Source of the DNA: Diphasiastrum complanatum
Lineage: Eukaryota; Streptophyta; Lycopodiopsida; Lycopodiales; Lycopodiaceae
Direction: 5' to 3'
DNA length: 64,000 bases
Assembly (NCBI GenBank): GCA_029204225.1
Contig: CM055108.1
Location: 2,572,348-2,636,347 of the forward strand
Below the pieces are notes generated by a model. That model was not told the DNA's origin and made no database searches. It saw nothing but the letters and a program-made list of their open reading frames with translations. A program made the position numbers and the translations under genes. Positions 9,915-21,487 of the stretch are shown here, one piece after another (the stretch's first letter is position 1; each line of letters begins with the position of its first letter).

Positions 9915-10182
9915 ATTTTCAATAAGTGGCCTCCTCGAATAATCATTAAACAAATAATGAAAAATGATAAATGGATATCATTGAAAAACGTGGACAAGGA
10001 GAATTATTAGAATCTCTCGTCCTATTTAAGCAGAGTAGATGAGGTTTTTTCTTTCGAGATAATGTTCATTCAGAACATTTTCATTAGTCTTTTATATGAT
10101 GCACCAATATAATTTTTCTGCGTATCAGATATCGGATCAGCGCGCCTGACAAAAAATGGTTATTCTCCATTTGAACTGTGCG

Positions 10183-10254
10183 CTCAAAGCTTAATTCGAT
10201 AGACTCTTCATACTGTCCAAGATTACGCAGAATTTATCGAGTCAAGCTTTGATC
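10183..10254. repeat. Imperfect hairpin, copy A
   Basis: An arm CTCAAAGCTTAATTCGATAG is followed ~28 bp later by an inverted arm TATCGAGTCAAGCTTTGATC. The whole segment is repeated about 260 bp downstream (copy B). Confidence 0.6.
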
Positions 10255-10445
10255 ATTCATATTCCATCCAATATCGGTTCAGCGAGCGAGAATAGCACCT
10301 CTGGTTTTCAAATGCTATATATGCACGTCGATCAGCGCGCCTTTGGAGAAGACAATGATTTTTCACTTGGACTGCGCGCATCAAATCGCTAATGTAGGAA
10401 AAAAAGATTTTGAAAATTTTTTGAAATTATTGGAGGGTATTGTGT

Positions 10446-10522
10446 ATGATCAAAGCTTGATTCGGTAGACTCTTCATGCTATCCAAAGCTAAGGAGAATC
10501 TATCGAATCAAGCTTTGATCAT
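10446..10522. repeat. Imperfect hairpin, copy B
   Basis: 24-bp arms (10446-10469 and 10499-10522) are complementary at all but one position, with a 29-bp loop. Flanks are also shared with copy A: an AATATCGGTTCA word and GCGAGAATAG follow both. This could be a folded RNA, a small inverted-repeat element, or regulatory DNA. Confidence 0.65.
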
Positions 10523-10899
10523 TCATATTAATTTCCAATATCGGTTCAACATGCGAGAATAGCCTCTCTGATTTCACATGCAGTATATGCGCGTCGATTT
10601 GCTATTGGGTGAAATAATGGCATCTAGAATTTTACGAAAAGTAGTAAAAAACACAAATTGAAACGTACAGAAGAATCTGAATCATCTACTGAGTCTGAAT
10701 CATAATATGATTCAGCGGATGAGGAAGAATTTTCAGAGTATTCATCTTATTCTTCTTCATCAGAAGAAGAATCTTCTTATAGGAAATCCAAGAATAGGAA
10801 CTTAGATAGGAAGAAAAGAATGGAGAAATCCGAAAAGATGGATCCATTAAGAAAAAGTGTTGAGTTGTTAGCAAAAGAAATGATGATTTAAAGGTCCAA

Positions 10900-11848
10900 A
10901 TGTCTGATGTTAAAGCCAAGCAAAAGAAAGCGAAGCTTAACGCCAATGTTTGGTGTACCGCTTGTGGGAAGGAAGGTCATTCTAAGACCAGCTGTTCCAG
11001 TTTACAGACTAGCTATTTAGAAGAGGAATTATTTCTCTGTCCGATTAATAATCATGAGGAGGTAGCTTATACTACAACTCCTACTAACCAAACAACCATT
11101 ATACCAAAAGAACGTACTGGTCAACTATACACTATTTTGCGAAGGGGCGAAACACGAGATTCCACTCCACCACTCAGAGTAAGGGGTTCGTGCTACAATT
11201 ACGGAGCCTCGGGTCACTATTCGTCTGATTGCCCTGAACCCAAGAGGTCAGTAGGATATGTGCCACTCTGAGCTAACTGTAAAGGTGAAGGGCATGTCAC
11301 TGCTGAATGTCCTCAGCCACAACAACCACAGTCTAAACGAAGCTTTGTAAACTCGCCTAGGGAAGATGACCCTCGGCCATCTAAGACTAACACTAACATG
11401 ATAGTTCAGAGGATAGAAGTAGATTATGAATTATTAGATCAAGACCATCAATGGCCAGATTTAGATGAAGAGATAAATAAAGTAACTACAAGAAGTAGTA
11501 AAGATTTTTTAACTCTTAAAGATAAGAAGAAAACTAAGATGAAATTTGCAAAAATTGCGAAAAACATGAAAAATACGACAGAAAAAACGAAGGTCGTAGA
11601 ACAGTTAGTAAAACTTTCTAGTAATAAAGAATTAAACCTTGATAGGTCTAAAGAATTATGATGTTGATATTAGTTCAGAAGCTAAAAAGCTTTTAGACGA
11701 AGAAACTAGAAAAGTTAAAAAAGTAACATTTTTAGATCCAGTTATAAGTAACGAGATACCTAGAGATCCGTCGCCACTTAGAAACCGTTCTTATGATATT
11801 GTAGAAGACCTTGTTTCTAGAATGCCCAATATAACTTTTAAACAGTAA
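10900..11848 (+). pseudogene. Gypsy Gag C-terminal region with zinc knuckles
   Basis: One zinc knuckle is complete (WCTACGKEGHSKTSC). A second has lost a Cys (CYNYGASGHYSSDC). A third follows a stop codon (CKGEGHVTAEC). The frame then shifts near 11650 and continues with YDIVEDLVSRMPNITFKQ, the usual sequence between Gag and protease. Nucleic-acid binding and RNA packaging is the family role. At least one stop and one frameshift break it. The acidic Ser/Glu-rich stretch at 10710-10790 just upstream may be Gag as well. Confidence 0.7.
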
Positions 11849-11867
11849 TCAATATTATAAGGAAGAA

Positions 11868-12905
11868 ATGAAGCAATTTTTGCAAAGTAAAAAAAGAAGA
11901 AAAGCAAAGTTATCAGTAATCAACGTAGGATTAGTTAATTACGGTGAAGAAGGTCAACAAGAGATTCAAGTAGTGATCAATGGCTATATTTTAAATAGTG
12001 TATGCATAGATTCTGGATCTAGTGTAAACATAATGACTGAAGAAACAACATATGAATTAGGCATTCATCATAGAATAGCACCCACCTTAAGACATTTAAG
12101 GTTAGCTGATGCAACTAGAAGATCGTCAATAGGAGAATAGTCTCAGGTTACACTTTATATTGGAGACCATAAGCTTCTTATGGATTTTATAATATTAAGA
12201 ACTAAAAGACAATCGTCATATAAAGTTTTAATAGGATGACCATGGCTCTACCAGCCCGATGTCATAACCCACTGGAAGAAGAAGGAGATTACCTTCAGAG
12301 ACTAGATGGTGACACTGACAAGGAAAAGTCACAAAAGAATTTCTATATCATGGGAAAAGGATAAGTACGAAGGTGAGACACCTACATCATCCTCGAGCTA
12401 TACTTCGGAGAATGAAGGGCTTCAGTCAGTAAGGACTAAGGAAGGGGAGAGGTTTGTCACACTAAGTATATTTGCATACAGTAATAGAGTAGAATATGTA
12501 GATAGAGGAGATTGTGGAGTTCTAGAGATTAGTGCTATCATAGGAGATCAGACTATAGATAGAATACTAATAGACTCAGGATCCAGTATCAACTTAATAA
12601 CAGAAACAATGGTTAAGAAATTAGGATTAGAAAAATAGATACAACCTATTACTTATTATGAAATCCATTTAGCGGATGCATCTAAATGTATACCAGTAGG
12701 GGAACTAAAAGGTATCAACGTAGGTATAGAGACAGAGACGTTTGTTATGAATTTCCTTGTGATAAATCTAGTAGATACACCATCTTATTCAATAATATTT
12801 GGAAGACCATGGCTCTATCAAGCAGATGCTATTATAAATTGGTCTACCAAACATATATTTTTTCTAGGTATTCTCATAGCCAGTCCAATAGGGGTCATCT
12901 TTTGA
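11868..12905 (+). pseudogene. Two tandem retroviral-type aspartic protease domains
   Basis: A single reading frame (broken by stops) holds two complete copies of the Gypsy protease pattern. Copy 1 has CIDSGSSVNIMTE (near 12005) and ends at G-stop-PWLYQPDVITHW. Copy 2 has LIDSGSSINLITE (near 12575) and ends IIFGRPWLYQADAIINW. Each has the catalytic D-S-G and the downstream GRPW region. The monomer normally dimerises, so a tandem pair could form one active enzyme in a single chain. Stops at 12138, in the first GRPW motif and before copy 2 look like C-to-T changes. Two domains in one element are unusual. Confidence 0.7.
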
Positions 12906-14060
12906 GATGGGGTGAGGAGTTAGCTAGACTTGTTGAATCCTTAATTAATTTAATAGAATGCTATGAGATTGACGAGGATGAGAAAATACCAACAACATCC
13001 GAGTCAAGGGAAGTTTTGGGTGAAACCAGAGCAAGCCTGACCAAAGGGATGGTGGATAAAACAAATTATGTAGAAATAGAAATTAATAAAGGTAAGATTT
13101 TGAATCTATATAAACACCAATCGGACCAGGAACGTGAAGAGTATATATTGCTTCTTCAAAAATACCAAAACGTATTCGCTTGGTCGATGGATGATTTAAT
13201 AGGAATACAGTCAAATGGGACGAACACAATATAGATCTTATTCAGGGAACAATACTTGTTAGGCAGCGCCAATATAGATTGAATCCAAAGTACTCCTTGT
13301 TAGTAAAAGACGATTAGATAGATGTCTTAGAGCGGGTATTATATATCCTATTCTAAGCAGTGAGTGGGTGTCACCAACAGTTATAGTACCTAAGAAGAAG
13401 ACAGACAAGATTAGAATTTGCCAAGATTTTAGAAAACTAAATGCTGCTACAGCAAAGGATTATCATCCTTTGCCGTATACAGATACTATTCTTGACCAAG
13501 TAGCTGGTCATGAACGTTATAGCTTTTTAGATGGATTCTCAAGTTATAACCAAGTTTTTATCAAGGAGAAAGATAGATCCAAGACCACCTTCACCACTGA
13601 TTGGGGGACGTACGCGTATACGCGAATGCCCTTTGGTCTTTGTTCTGCACCCGCCACATTCCAATGTATGATGACAAATATTTCTCAAAAGATTTTAAGG
13701 AAGTTTTTAGAAATTTTTATGGATGACTTTTGTGTCTATTCATCAACTAAAGACCATTTAGATGCATTAGAGAAAACATTGAGAACTCAAGAGACATCTC
13801 TTAAATTGCATCCAGCTACGTGTTACTTTGGGATGAGGGAAGGCATCCTGTTAGGACATAAAATTTTGAAGGATGGTATACAAGCCAACCTCGAAAAAAT
13901 AAAAATGATTTTAGAGTTATTAGAACCAACCAATTTAAGAGAGCTTAGAGGTTTTCTAGGACATGTAGGTTATTATCGTAGGAAAATTAAAGATTATGCC
14001 ATAATAGTAACTCCTTTAACAAGTTTATTAAAAAAGTTTGTTGAGTACCATAGGTCACAG
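12903..14060 (+). pseudogene. Gypsy reverse transcriptase
   Basis: After a frameshift the pre-RT segment EYILLLQKYQNVFAWSMDDL leads into RT. Visible motifs are SPTVIVPKKK, RICQDFRKLN, FLDGFSSYNQ, RMPFGLCSAPATFQ, the active site FMDDF (Asp pair at 13722-13727), LRGFLGHVGYYR and TPLTSLLKKF. A stop codon and frame break near 13315 split the N terminus. The sequence ends abruptly after FVEYH, where the connection to RNase H should follow. YxDD-type FMDDFxVY is typical of the Tat/Athila branch. Confidence 0.85.
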
Positions 14061-14705
14061 GACCAAAGCACCCTAATTACTCGCCGCTTCACCCACATCC
14101 TTTTCTCACCATTCTACACCTCATATTTACTCTCCCAATTACTCGCCAATTACTCGCCTATGGCCCATTAGTGACCATTAGGCCCTTTTACTTGCATGCA
14201 GTCCCTCAACTCTATTTCTGACCCTTCAACCCAAAAGCACAGTCTGATCCATCCAAATGGCACTGAAATGTTGACTTTCAAGTGCCTCCACTCCGCCTGG
14301 CTGACGATTACAGGTCATGATGAGTGCAGCCCTGCCAGCACATCAAAGGCCTTCATCCAGCCGCACATCATCCTCATGCATGACGACTTCGTCTGCTTCT
14401 CAACAGACAACCTCATCATCCCCAACCACATCTACTTCCCTTAACTAAGAGGAGGGAGAAACATCTCCCCAATCTATTCGCATAACTCTTTCTGCATGCA
14501 CCCCATTTTGGTACCTGATCTTTTGATGCTCATCGCACAAGCGATCATGGCCCTCCTCATCGATTGTTGCCTTGTAGTTTTGACTATTGCAGGCCTAGAA
14601 AACATGTAAGTCTTCCTCACTCAGGACCTTTTTGTAGTCCAAAAAACCTTTCCCACCTTTGATACCGACATTTCACGGTCTCACATAGATCAAAAGTCAC
14701 AACGT
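14060..14705 (+). other. C-rich foreign insert replacing RNase H
   Basis: Base composition changes sharply to C-rich on this strand. No RNase H motif is visible. The left part holds several ATTACTCGCC words (14095-14160). An 82-codon ORF (14196-14444) has no recognisable domain. The segment ends where integrase begins. It may be a captured fragment or a deletion/insertion product. Confidence 0.5.
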
Positions 14706-15790
14706 TGCCAGCTGATTTAGAGGGCGAGAACTTTTCAAGTGATTGAGGGTCAATTATATAAACGGGGCCATGATCAGGTTTTAAAACGACGTGTTAAATT
14801 TAAGGATGTTAGGTCCATCATTGATGATGTGCATTCGGGTTCTACAGGAGGCCATTTTGGGACTAAAATTACGGTGCAAAATTTTTCAGGCAAGATTTTA
14901 GTGGCCTGCCATTTGGAAGGACATGATTGCTTATTGTAAGAATTGGGATGCTTGCCAAAGGCAAGGGTGACCGGTACCGAAGATGGATTATTTGTTGATA
15001 CCTTTATAGCTAATTGAGCTATTTCAAAGATGGGGCTTGGATTTTATTGGGAAAATTATCTCACCATCTAAGATGGTCATCAACATATTGTGGTAGCCAC
15101 AAATCATGCGACCAAGTGGGCAGAGGCAAAAGCCTTGTGTGATAGCACAACAAAGTCCACAACTAAGTTTATAATTAATAATATTCTAACAAGGTCTGGA
15201 TGTCCCTTGGAAATTGTTTTAGACTGGGGACTACATTTCATTAATGATACACTTGTAGAGATGATGCATTTATTTAGGATTGTGCACTAGACGTCTACTT
15301 CATATTATCCTCGAGGCAATGGGCAAGCTGAAACCACCAATAATATTTTGAAGGGTATTTTAGCAAAGCAGGTGCTAGAGAAATGAGGCTCTTTCCATGA
15401 TCTTTTACAACCTGCGCTATGGGCGTATCACACTGCTTACAAGATATCCATGGGTTTTACACCTTTCCAAATGGTGTATGGTGTGGATGCCTTGATGCCT
15501 TACAAATTTGTTTTGCCAACTTCATGGGTACAGGCTGCCCATAACTTACGGCTGGATGAGATGCTACGAGAGTTGCTACATATTTTGGAAAAACTAGAAG
15601 AACATCATGGGTATGCTTATTGCCAAAATTGGATAGCCAAACAACACCAAGTGAACTTGGTTCAATCAACATGTACATGTATGAGAATTATCAAAGGGAG
15701 ACCTCACGTTGTATTATCTGGGAATTATTATGAATACTTTAAAATCCAAGAAACAACACTGAGAAGGGCCATATCAAATTTTGGATATGT
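14706..15790 (+). pseudogene. Gypsy integrase
   Basis: The zinc-finger start (VHSGSTGGHFG) and catalytic core are visible: GLDFIG around the first Asp (read across a frame break), HIVVATNHATKWAEA, EIVLDWGLHF with the second Asp, and YYPRGNGQAETTN with the Glu. The C-terminal LWAYHTAYK and TPFQMVYGVDA motifs follow. Integrase joins element cDNA to the host chromosome. Several stops and frameshifts make it inactive. It is followed by unrecognised DNA to the Copia insertion. Confidence 0.8.
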
Positions 15791-16098
15791 TTAGCAATAA
15801 TGTGTTTGTAGCATTGCCCACTAGGAGTACCTTTTGTGGTTAATAACAGTCGCATGAAATTATATCATCCTCATGCAGAGAAATCAGATATTAATCGAGG
15901 AGCAATATATTCTTTATTTGATATTATGAGAGCTGGTATTGTGTTCGATGAGCACTATGTTGAGGAATCATGATTAGAGGACGGGACAACGAACGACAGT
16001 ACACTAACATGAGGGAGTTTTGCGTAGAGTGATGTAACTCACGTCCGCCACCACATCATGGTTCTTTTTAAGAAAAGCATATTATTGGTTATTCTTTT

Positions 16099-16385
16099 AG
16101 TTAGAATTAAAGTAGAATCATTGTGCTACTGTACTGTGGGTCCTATCAGTCGATAAAGATCAGTTGGCCTCGCCACAAGGCAGGTCGGCGGGACATACAT
16201 CCCACCAACGGCAACCTGGGTCATGCATGGGTTGCCTGAGTGAACAACTATATGTACAGTGTAATTTCATTTTGAGAAATACAGTTGCTATGAGAGCTTG
16301 ATGAGAAGAGCGTTTTCTGTCTGTGTTAGTGTGTAGCATGATCTGTGTTTCTGTTTGAAGCAGATTCTAAAATGGTATCAGAGCC
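16099..16385 (+). repeat. 5' LTR plus primer-binding site
   Basis: The LTR spans 16099-16372. The PBS for initiator-Met tRNA begins at 16373. A copy with the same length (274 bp) occurs at 41534-41807. Confidence 0.85.
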
Positions 16386-16480
16386 ATACAGGGAGTGTAC
16401 ACACATTACCGCATCGCCGTTGAAGAGAGCTTTGGGAGAACAATCTTCTGAGAGTTCGGGGTTTACGACGGGTTGAAGAC

Positions 16481-17280
16481 GTGTGGGAAGTCGTCACAGG
16501 TGATGAGAGAAGGCTGCCAAATGAAGCGGACATCGAAGTGTTCGACAAGAAGATGAGAAAAGCTTTGACCTTCATTAACTTGTCAGTAAAGGATCACATC
16601 ATTACCCACATTTGTGATCTTGTTACACCCAGACAAGCATGGGATGTGCAAAAGGAGCAGTTCGACATGTCAAATCCGTCAAAAATCATGTTTCTGAAGT
16701 CAAAACTGAATAGTGCTTGCATGGAGCAAGGAGAGCACATTCAAACTTATATGATCAGAACTAAGACAATGAGGGATGAACTGCATTCTATTGATGAGCG
16801 CATACATGATGTGGAGCTGGTGCACAATGCATTGTGCGGCATTGCAGAACTGTATCAGATGTTTGTGAGTGGAATAGCATCAAGAGAAAGATTGCCAACC
16901 TTTGACGAGCTCATAGGAATCTTGATGCAGGAAGAGCAATGGCGAGAAATGGTGAAAGCAAGACATCAAAATACTGACGATCAGGCACTTGCGACACGCC
17001 AAGAACAAGGCAAGGGCAAGGGCAAGAAGAAGTCCAAGACTCAGGAGGATGAGGGATCTTCCAGTAAGACCAAGAAGAAAGACAAGTGCTTCCATTTGGT
17101 AAAAAGGGCCATTAGAAGAGTGAATGTCGCAAATTCCTGGCGAAACATGGCAAGGGGAAACCAAAGCAAGCAGGTAACGAGGGTGAGATTGAAGACTCTA
17201 GCATCTTCATATCTGCATTGTCATCTAATCAAGATGATTGAGAGTGGTATATTGACTCAGGAGCCACAAGACACATGACA
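16481..17280 (+). pseudogene. Copia Gag and protease start
   Basis: The Gag core matches the UBN2/gag-polypeptide pattern: AWDVQKEQFDMS, KIMFLKSKLNSACMEQGEHI, MRDELHSIDERI and ELVHNALCGI. The zinc-knuckle region at ~17085 (DKCFHLVKRAIRRVNVAN) has lost its CCHC residues through a frameshift. The protease motif WYIDSGATRHMT lies at 17245-17280 in another frame. The start codon is unclear because the N terminus is in a different frame. Gag would form the particle, and protease would cut the polyprotein. Confidence 0.75.
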
Positions 17281-18864
17281 GGTAACAAGAATTAATTGAG
17301 TAGCTTGAAAGTGTTGGATAATGGAACGTCTGTTTTACAAACAAATGGTGATGTGTGCAAGATCAAGGGGATAGGCACCGTTTCAATCCAACTACCTGAT
17401 GGCAAAAGCATGATGATCAGGGAGGTACTTTATGTACCAAGTTTGAAGAAAAATCTACTTTATGTTAGAGTCATTACTGATCAAAAGTTGAAAGTAGAAT
17501 TTGCCCATGATTGTTGCTTTGTGAAGGATGTGAACCAAAAGTTCAAAGTTATTTCAGATGGAGTAAGGGAGCCCAATACTAAATTGTACAGGTTAAATGC
17601 TACAATCAAGGGGCAACATGGACTCGTACCGTCCATTCCATTGCAAACTGAGTTGTGGCATAAGAGGCTTGGTCACTTGAACTTAGGAAGCCTCAGTTTG
17701 ATAAGAAAATTGGAGATGGTAACAGGATTGCCTACCATAGAAGACCACTTGAAATCGATGTGCAAATCATGTGTATATGGGAAGCAACATCGAGAGAAGT
17801 TCAATAAAGGTGGTGTTGCAAGGGCAAGAACATCCTGGATTTGATCCACACATACTTATGCGGGCCTATGAGGACTATGTCCTTAGGTAAAGCCTTCTAT
17901 TTCATGACCTTTATTGATGATATATCACGCAAGACATGGATCTACTTCTTGAAGAAGAAATTGGATGCATTTGACAATTTCAAGAGTTGAAAATTAGACA
18001 AATAGGAAGATCAAAGTCCTAAGGTCAGATAGCGGAGGTGAGTACAAGTCTAATGACTTCAATGATCTTTGTGATCAATGTGGGATCAAAAGACAATTTA
18101 TGCAAGCTCATACTCCTGCTCTCAATGGTGTAGCTAAGCGCAAGAATCGTACGATTGTGGAAAATGCCAGATCTATGCTAGCTGAGATGAAACTACCAAA
18201 AGATTTTTGGTCAGAAGCATGTAGTACGACAATCTATCTTCAAAATAGAAGTCCTACCATTGCCGTATTAAAGATAACACTTGAGGAGGCATTCACGAAG
18301 AAGAAGGCAAAGGTGAACCACTTGCGAATCTTTGGATGTAAGGCCTTTGTACACATTCCTAAGGAAGAGAGATGTAAACTTGATGTGAAAGCTATCAAGT
18401 GTATATTCCTAGGATATGATGATCGTGTGAAGGGCTATAGATGTTTTGATCCAGTGGATAACAAAATCCCTGTAAGTCATGATGTTATCTTTGATGAATC
18501 CAAGATGTATGAAGATGATGATGCTGAGAAGATAGACACATCCAGTGGAAAAGATGGTATAGTGATGATACCTCCTGATGATGATCCATTTATTGACTTT
18601 CCAAGTGATGAACATGAGGATACATCTCAAGATACTACTACTCAACCTCAAGAGACAGGTTGGAGAGGTAGAGACAAACCTTTTGGTGCAAGAAGGATTG
18701 AAATTGCAGGTGACAAACGCAAGGAGAAGGATGTACTGTGGGATACATTTTCACTAGGAAGCCGATCACCTGACAGGAAGCTCCCAAAGTGGTTTGAGAG
18801 ATTGTTGGAGAGCCGCGACATGGATGACTTTCCAAAATCATCTAGCCAGGGAGAGCTACGCTGA
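17281..18864 (+). pseudogene. Copia protease end and integrase
   Basis: The protease tail (VLYVPSLKKNLL) is followed by the integrase zinc finger (LWHKRLGHLNLGS ... CKSCVYGKQHR), then frameshifted core pieces (FMTFIDDISRKTWIYFL; RSDSGGEYKS). The third catalytic position reads GVAKRKNRT, where the family has Glu; Lys is encoded at 18136-18138. The C-terminal part (FWSEACSTTIYLQNRSP, LRIFGCKAFVHIP, KCIFLGYDDRVKGYRCFD) is intact. Stops near 17990-18030 break the core. Inactive. Confidence 0.8.
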
Positions 18865-18959
18865 TCAACAAGAGAGAAGACACAACCTGAAAGGTATGAA
18901 GCAAATTATTATCTCTTATCTTTGCACCGGTATGTAAGTGGAATACTCTACGTCTACTT

Positions 18960-20215
18960 GTTGCTTTGGCTTCACATTTTGGTTGGCCTTTGCATTAGAT
19001 GGATGTGAAATCCGCTTTTCTAAATGGTGACTTAGAAGAAGAGGTGTTCATGGATCAACCTGAAGACTTTGTAGCGAAAGGATAGGAGAATAAAGTATGT
19101 CACTTGAAGAAAGTGTTTTATGGTCTTAAACAGGCACCACGTGCGTGGTATAGTAGGATTGATGCCTACTTTCATTCAAAGGAGATGGTGAGAATACATT
19201 CTGATCCAAATCTGTATGTCTTATGCTTTGATGGTATGGTTGCCTTGATTGCTCTTTTATGTTGATGACTTGATTATTATGGGAAATAATCAAGGGATGA
19301 TAGACATGATCAAGAAAGACCTCATGGAACAAATCGAGATGACAGATCTCAACCTGATGCATTATTGCCTTGGAGTAGAGGTGTGGCAAAAAGGACACGA
19401 AGTGGGTTTAACATAGGTGAAGTATGTCAAAGAGTTGCTACACAGGTTTAGGTTGCAGGATTGCAAACCAGTGAATACTCCTATTGAACCAGGGAAAAAG
19501 CTTTCTAAGCTTGATGAGTCACAGTTATTTGATGCTACGCGCTGTATAGGAAGCTAGTAAGGAGCTTGATTTACCTTACCACGACTACACTAGATATATG
19601 CTATACTTTTGGTATTGTAAGTCAGTTTATGGCAGCACCTACAAAAACGCATTGGACTTAAAGAAACCTAAGCGCATTTTGCGTTATGTAAAAGGCACTT
19701 CAAATTATGTCTTGATTTACAGGAAGCATGAGGGTTTACCTGAGTTGTGTGGCTATGTGGATGCAGATTGGGGAGGTGACTATGATTATCGTAGATCCAC
19801 CACAGGGTATGTATTCTAGTTTTGTGGCAGTTGCTTTTCCTGGTCTAGTAAGAAGCAAAGTACAATTGCTCTATCCACCATAGAAGCAGAGTATAAGGCA
19901 ATGTGTAGTGCAGCACATGAAGCTATATGGTTGAGACAAATCTTGGAAGAGGTTGGCATGAAGCACAAAAATCCCACAACTTTACATAGCGACAGTCAAA
20001 GTGGCATTGAGCTAGCAAAAAATCCAGTGTTCCATGCGAGAACCAAACACATTGAGATTCAGTATCACTTTATACGTGAGAGGATGCTGAGTCGTGAAAT
20101 TCATGTTGCTCATTGTAGTACAAAAGAACAGCTAGCTGATATTTTCACTAAGCCACTTGTTGAAGAAAAGTTTGATAACTTTAGATCAAAGCTTTATGTA
20201 CTTAAAGTTTGTTGA
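18960..20215 (+). pseudogene. Copia RT and RNase H
   Basis: RT pieces appear in shifting frames: MDVKSAFLNGDLEEEVFMDQ, KKVFYGLKQAPRAWY, the active site YVDD at 19258-19269, and DLNLMHYCLGVEVWQ. RNase H follows: YVDADWGGDYDYRRSTTG, KKQSTIALSTIEAEYKA, HSDSQSGIELAKNP, HIEIQYHFIRE and LADIFTKPL. About 100 codons at the RT N terminus are missing. At least four frame breaks are present. The last ~105 codons (19901-20215) are open. Confidence 0.85.
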
Positions 20216-20269
20216 CTTTAAAGCTATGTATATGACTGTATAAAAAGTAGACTCTACTTTAAGGGAGAG

Positions 20270-20535
20270 AGTTAGAATTTAAGTAGAATCATTGTGCTGT
20301 GGGTCCTATCAGTCGATAAGGATCAGTTGGCCTCGCCACGAGGCAAGTCGATGGGACACGCATCCCACCAACGGCAACCTGGATCATGCATGGGTTGCTT
20401 GAGTGAACAACTATATGTACAGTGTAATTTCATTTTGAAAAATACAGTTGCTATGAGAGCTTGCTATGGAGAGTGTTTTCTGTCTGTGTTACTGTGTAGC
20501 ATGATCTGTGTTCCTGTTTGAAGCAAATTCTAAGT
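20270..20535 (+). repeat. 3' LTR of the short-LTR Copia
   Basis: It begins AGTTAGAATT after the purine tract and ends AATTCTAAGT. It is followed by the target duplication CTTTT. It has about an 8-bp deletion relative to the 5' LTR near its start. Confidence 0.85.
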
Positions 20536-20540
20536 CTTTT

Positions 20541-21180
20541 GAGACTGGATGTTTTACTTTTGTGGGAAAATCTGTATCCAATCTTTATGATGCAACATTC
20601 CTTGGGGGATTGGAGAATTTAATTGATTTTGGAGTGATGATTACAAGTTGGAGTCCATAAGCTGGACGAGAGTACCTTTCTATTACATTGTTATGAATTA
20701 TTGAAAGGAAGACATGGTTGAAGAAAATGTACAAAGGCGACCTAGACGACAATATCAGCGACATGCTAGTGATGCTATGATTGCAGAAGAATTCAATGAG
20801 TCAGTGAACTTTCAGGAGCTAATTAGAAAGAATCAGCAAGAGATGATGGAAAGGGAGAGACAACAACTGTGCCAGGGGGATTGGGAGCCTTAAGATACAA
20901 CATATATGGAATCTTTCACACATCCTCATCAACATATGGTTTTGAGATTAGTGCTTATGAAGTATGTGTTGTATCCCCAAGGTCTCAAGTTCCAATCCCA
21001 CCCCTAACATCATGTTGTCATATCATGTAAGAGATTCTAAAGTATCATCTTGCTTATCATATAAATATGGGCAGCAACTATTCTTTAACTCCATCGTAAT
21101 GCCTTGTGCTCAGGTGTCCTTTGTATTTTGGGACCACCTCCAAGAGCATAATGTCCATCCAATTTTCTCTCTCCAAGGAA
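20541..21180 (+). other. No recognised gene
   Basis: This continues the DNA interrupted by the Copia element. A 59-codon ORF (20714-20893; Glu/Gln/Arg-rich, starting MVEENVQRRPRRQYQ) is visible but matches nothing I know. Perhaps it is Gypsy-derived sequence. Confidence 0.3.
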
Positions 21181-21300
21181 TCTGTCATTCTCTCTCCTCT
21201 CTTAGATGGAATTCACTTTCTTTCTTCTCTCTTCGGTGGAATGCATGTTCTCTCTCCTCTCTCCGGTGGAATGCACGTTCTCTCTCCTCTCTCCGGCGGA
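21181..21300 (+). repeat. 30-bp minisatellite, four units
   Basis: Four exact-length 30-bp units, each ending GATGGA, GGTGGA or GGCGGA and containing a CTCTCTCCTCTCT-like core. The last two units differ only slightly. Because 30 is a multiple of 3, all frames stay open, which explains the overlapping ORFs here; none is a supported gene. Confidence 0.85.
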
Positions 21301-21487
21301 ATGTGCATGTGCTATGTGGCAGCCCGTCATTGGCTGTCCACATCCACATTCCACCACAAACGTAAAAAAAACTGCCAAAAAAAAACGGCAAAAAATCAAG
21401 AAAAAAAAAAAACTGATCCACGCATACGGCCGTACGGCCAAAAATCGAGAAAAAAAAAAAAAACTTTGCACAATGGCATTACGTAGG

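Larger units (their letters stand above)
10690..16010 (+). mobile_element. Decayed Tat/Athila-like Gypsy element
   Basis: Domain order is Gag zinc knuckles, two aspartic proteases, RT, a foreign insert in place of RNase H, and integrase. The RT active site FMDDF is the form common in the Tat/Athila branch of plant Gypsy elements. Many frameshifts and stop codons show it is dead. LTRs were not identified with confidence. A possible PPT/LTR start lies near 16010-16030, just before the Copia insertion at 16099. Confidence 0.7.
16099..20535 (+). mobile_element. Complete but inactivated Copia element, short LTRs
   Basis: 4437 bp. The 5' LTR is 274 bp (16099-16372) and the 3' LTR 266 bp (20270-20535). 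It is flanked by the direct repeat CTTTT (16094-16098 and 20536-20540). The PBS TGGTATCAGAGCC follows the 5' LTR, and the purine tract aagggagag precedes the 3' LTR. The order is gag, protease, integrase, RT, RNase H, which defines Copia. Multiple stops and frameshifts, and a changed integrase residue, show it is dead. LTRs begin AGTTAGAATT and the 3' one ends AATTCTAAGT rather than TG..CA. Confidence 0.88.

Noticed and set aside
12686-12903. First part of the 182-codon ORF at 12686-13234
   Set aside because: Up to ~12903 the true protease frame is a different one; only the C-terminal part (pre-RT) is real and is included in the RT feature.
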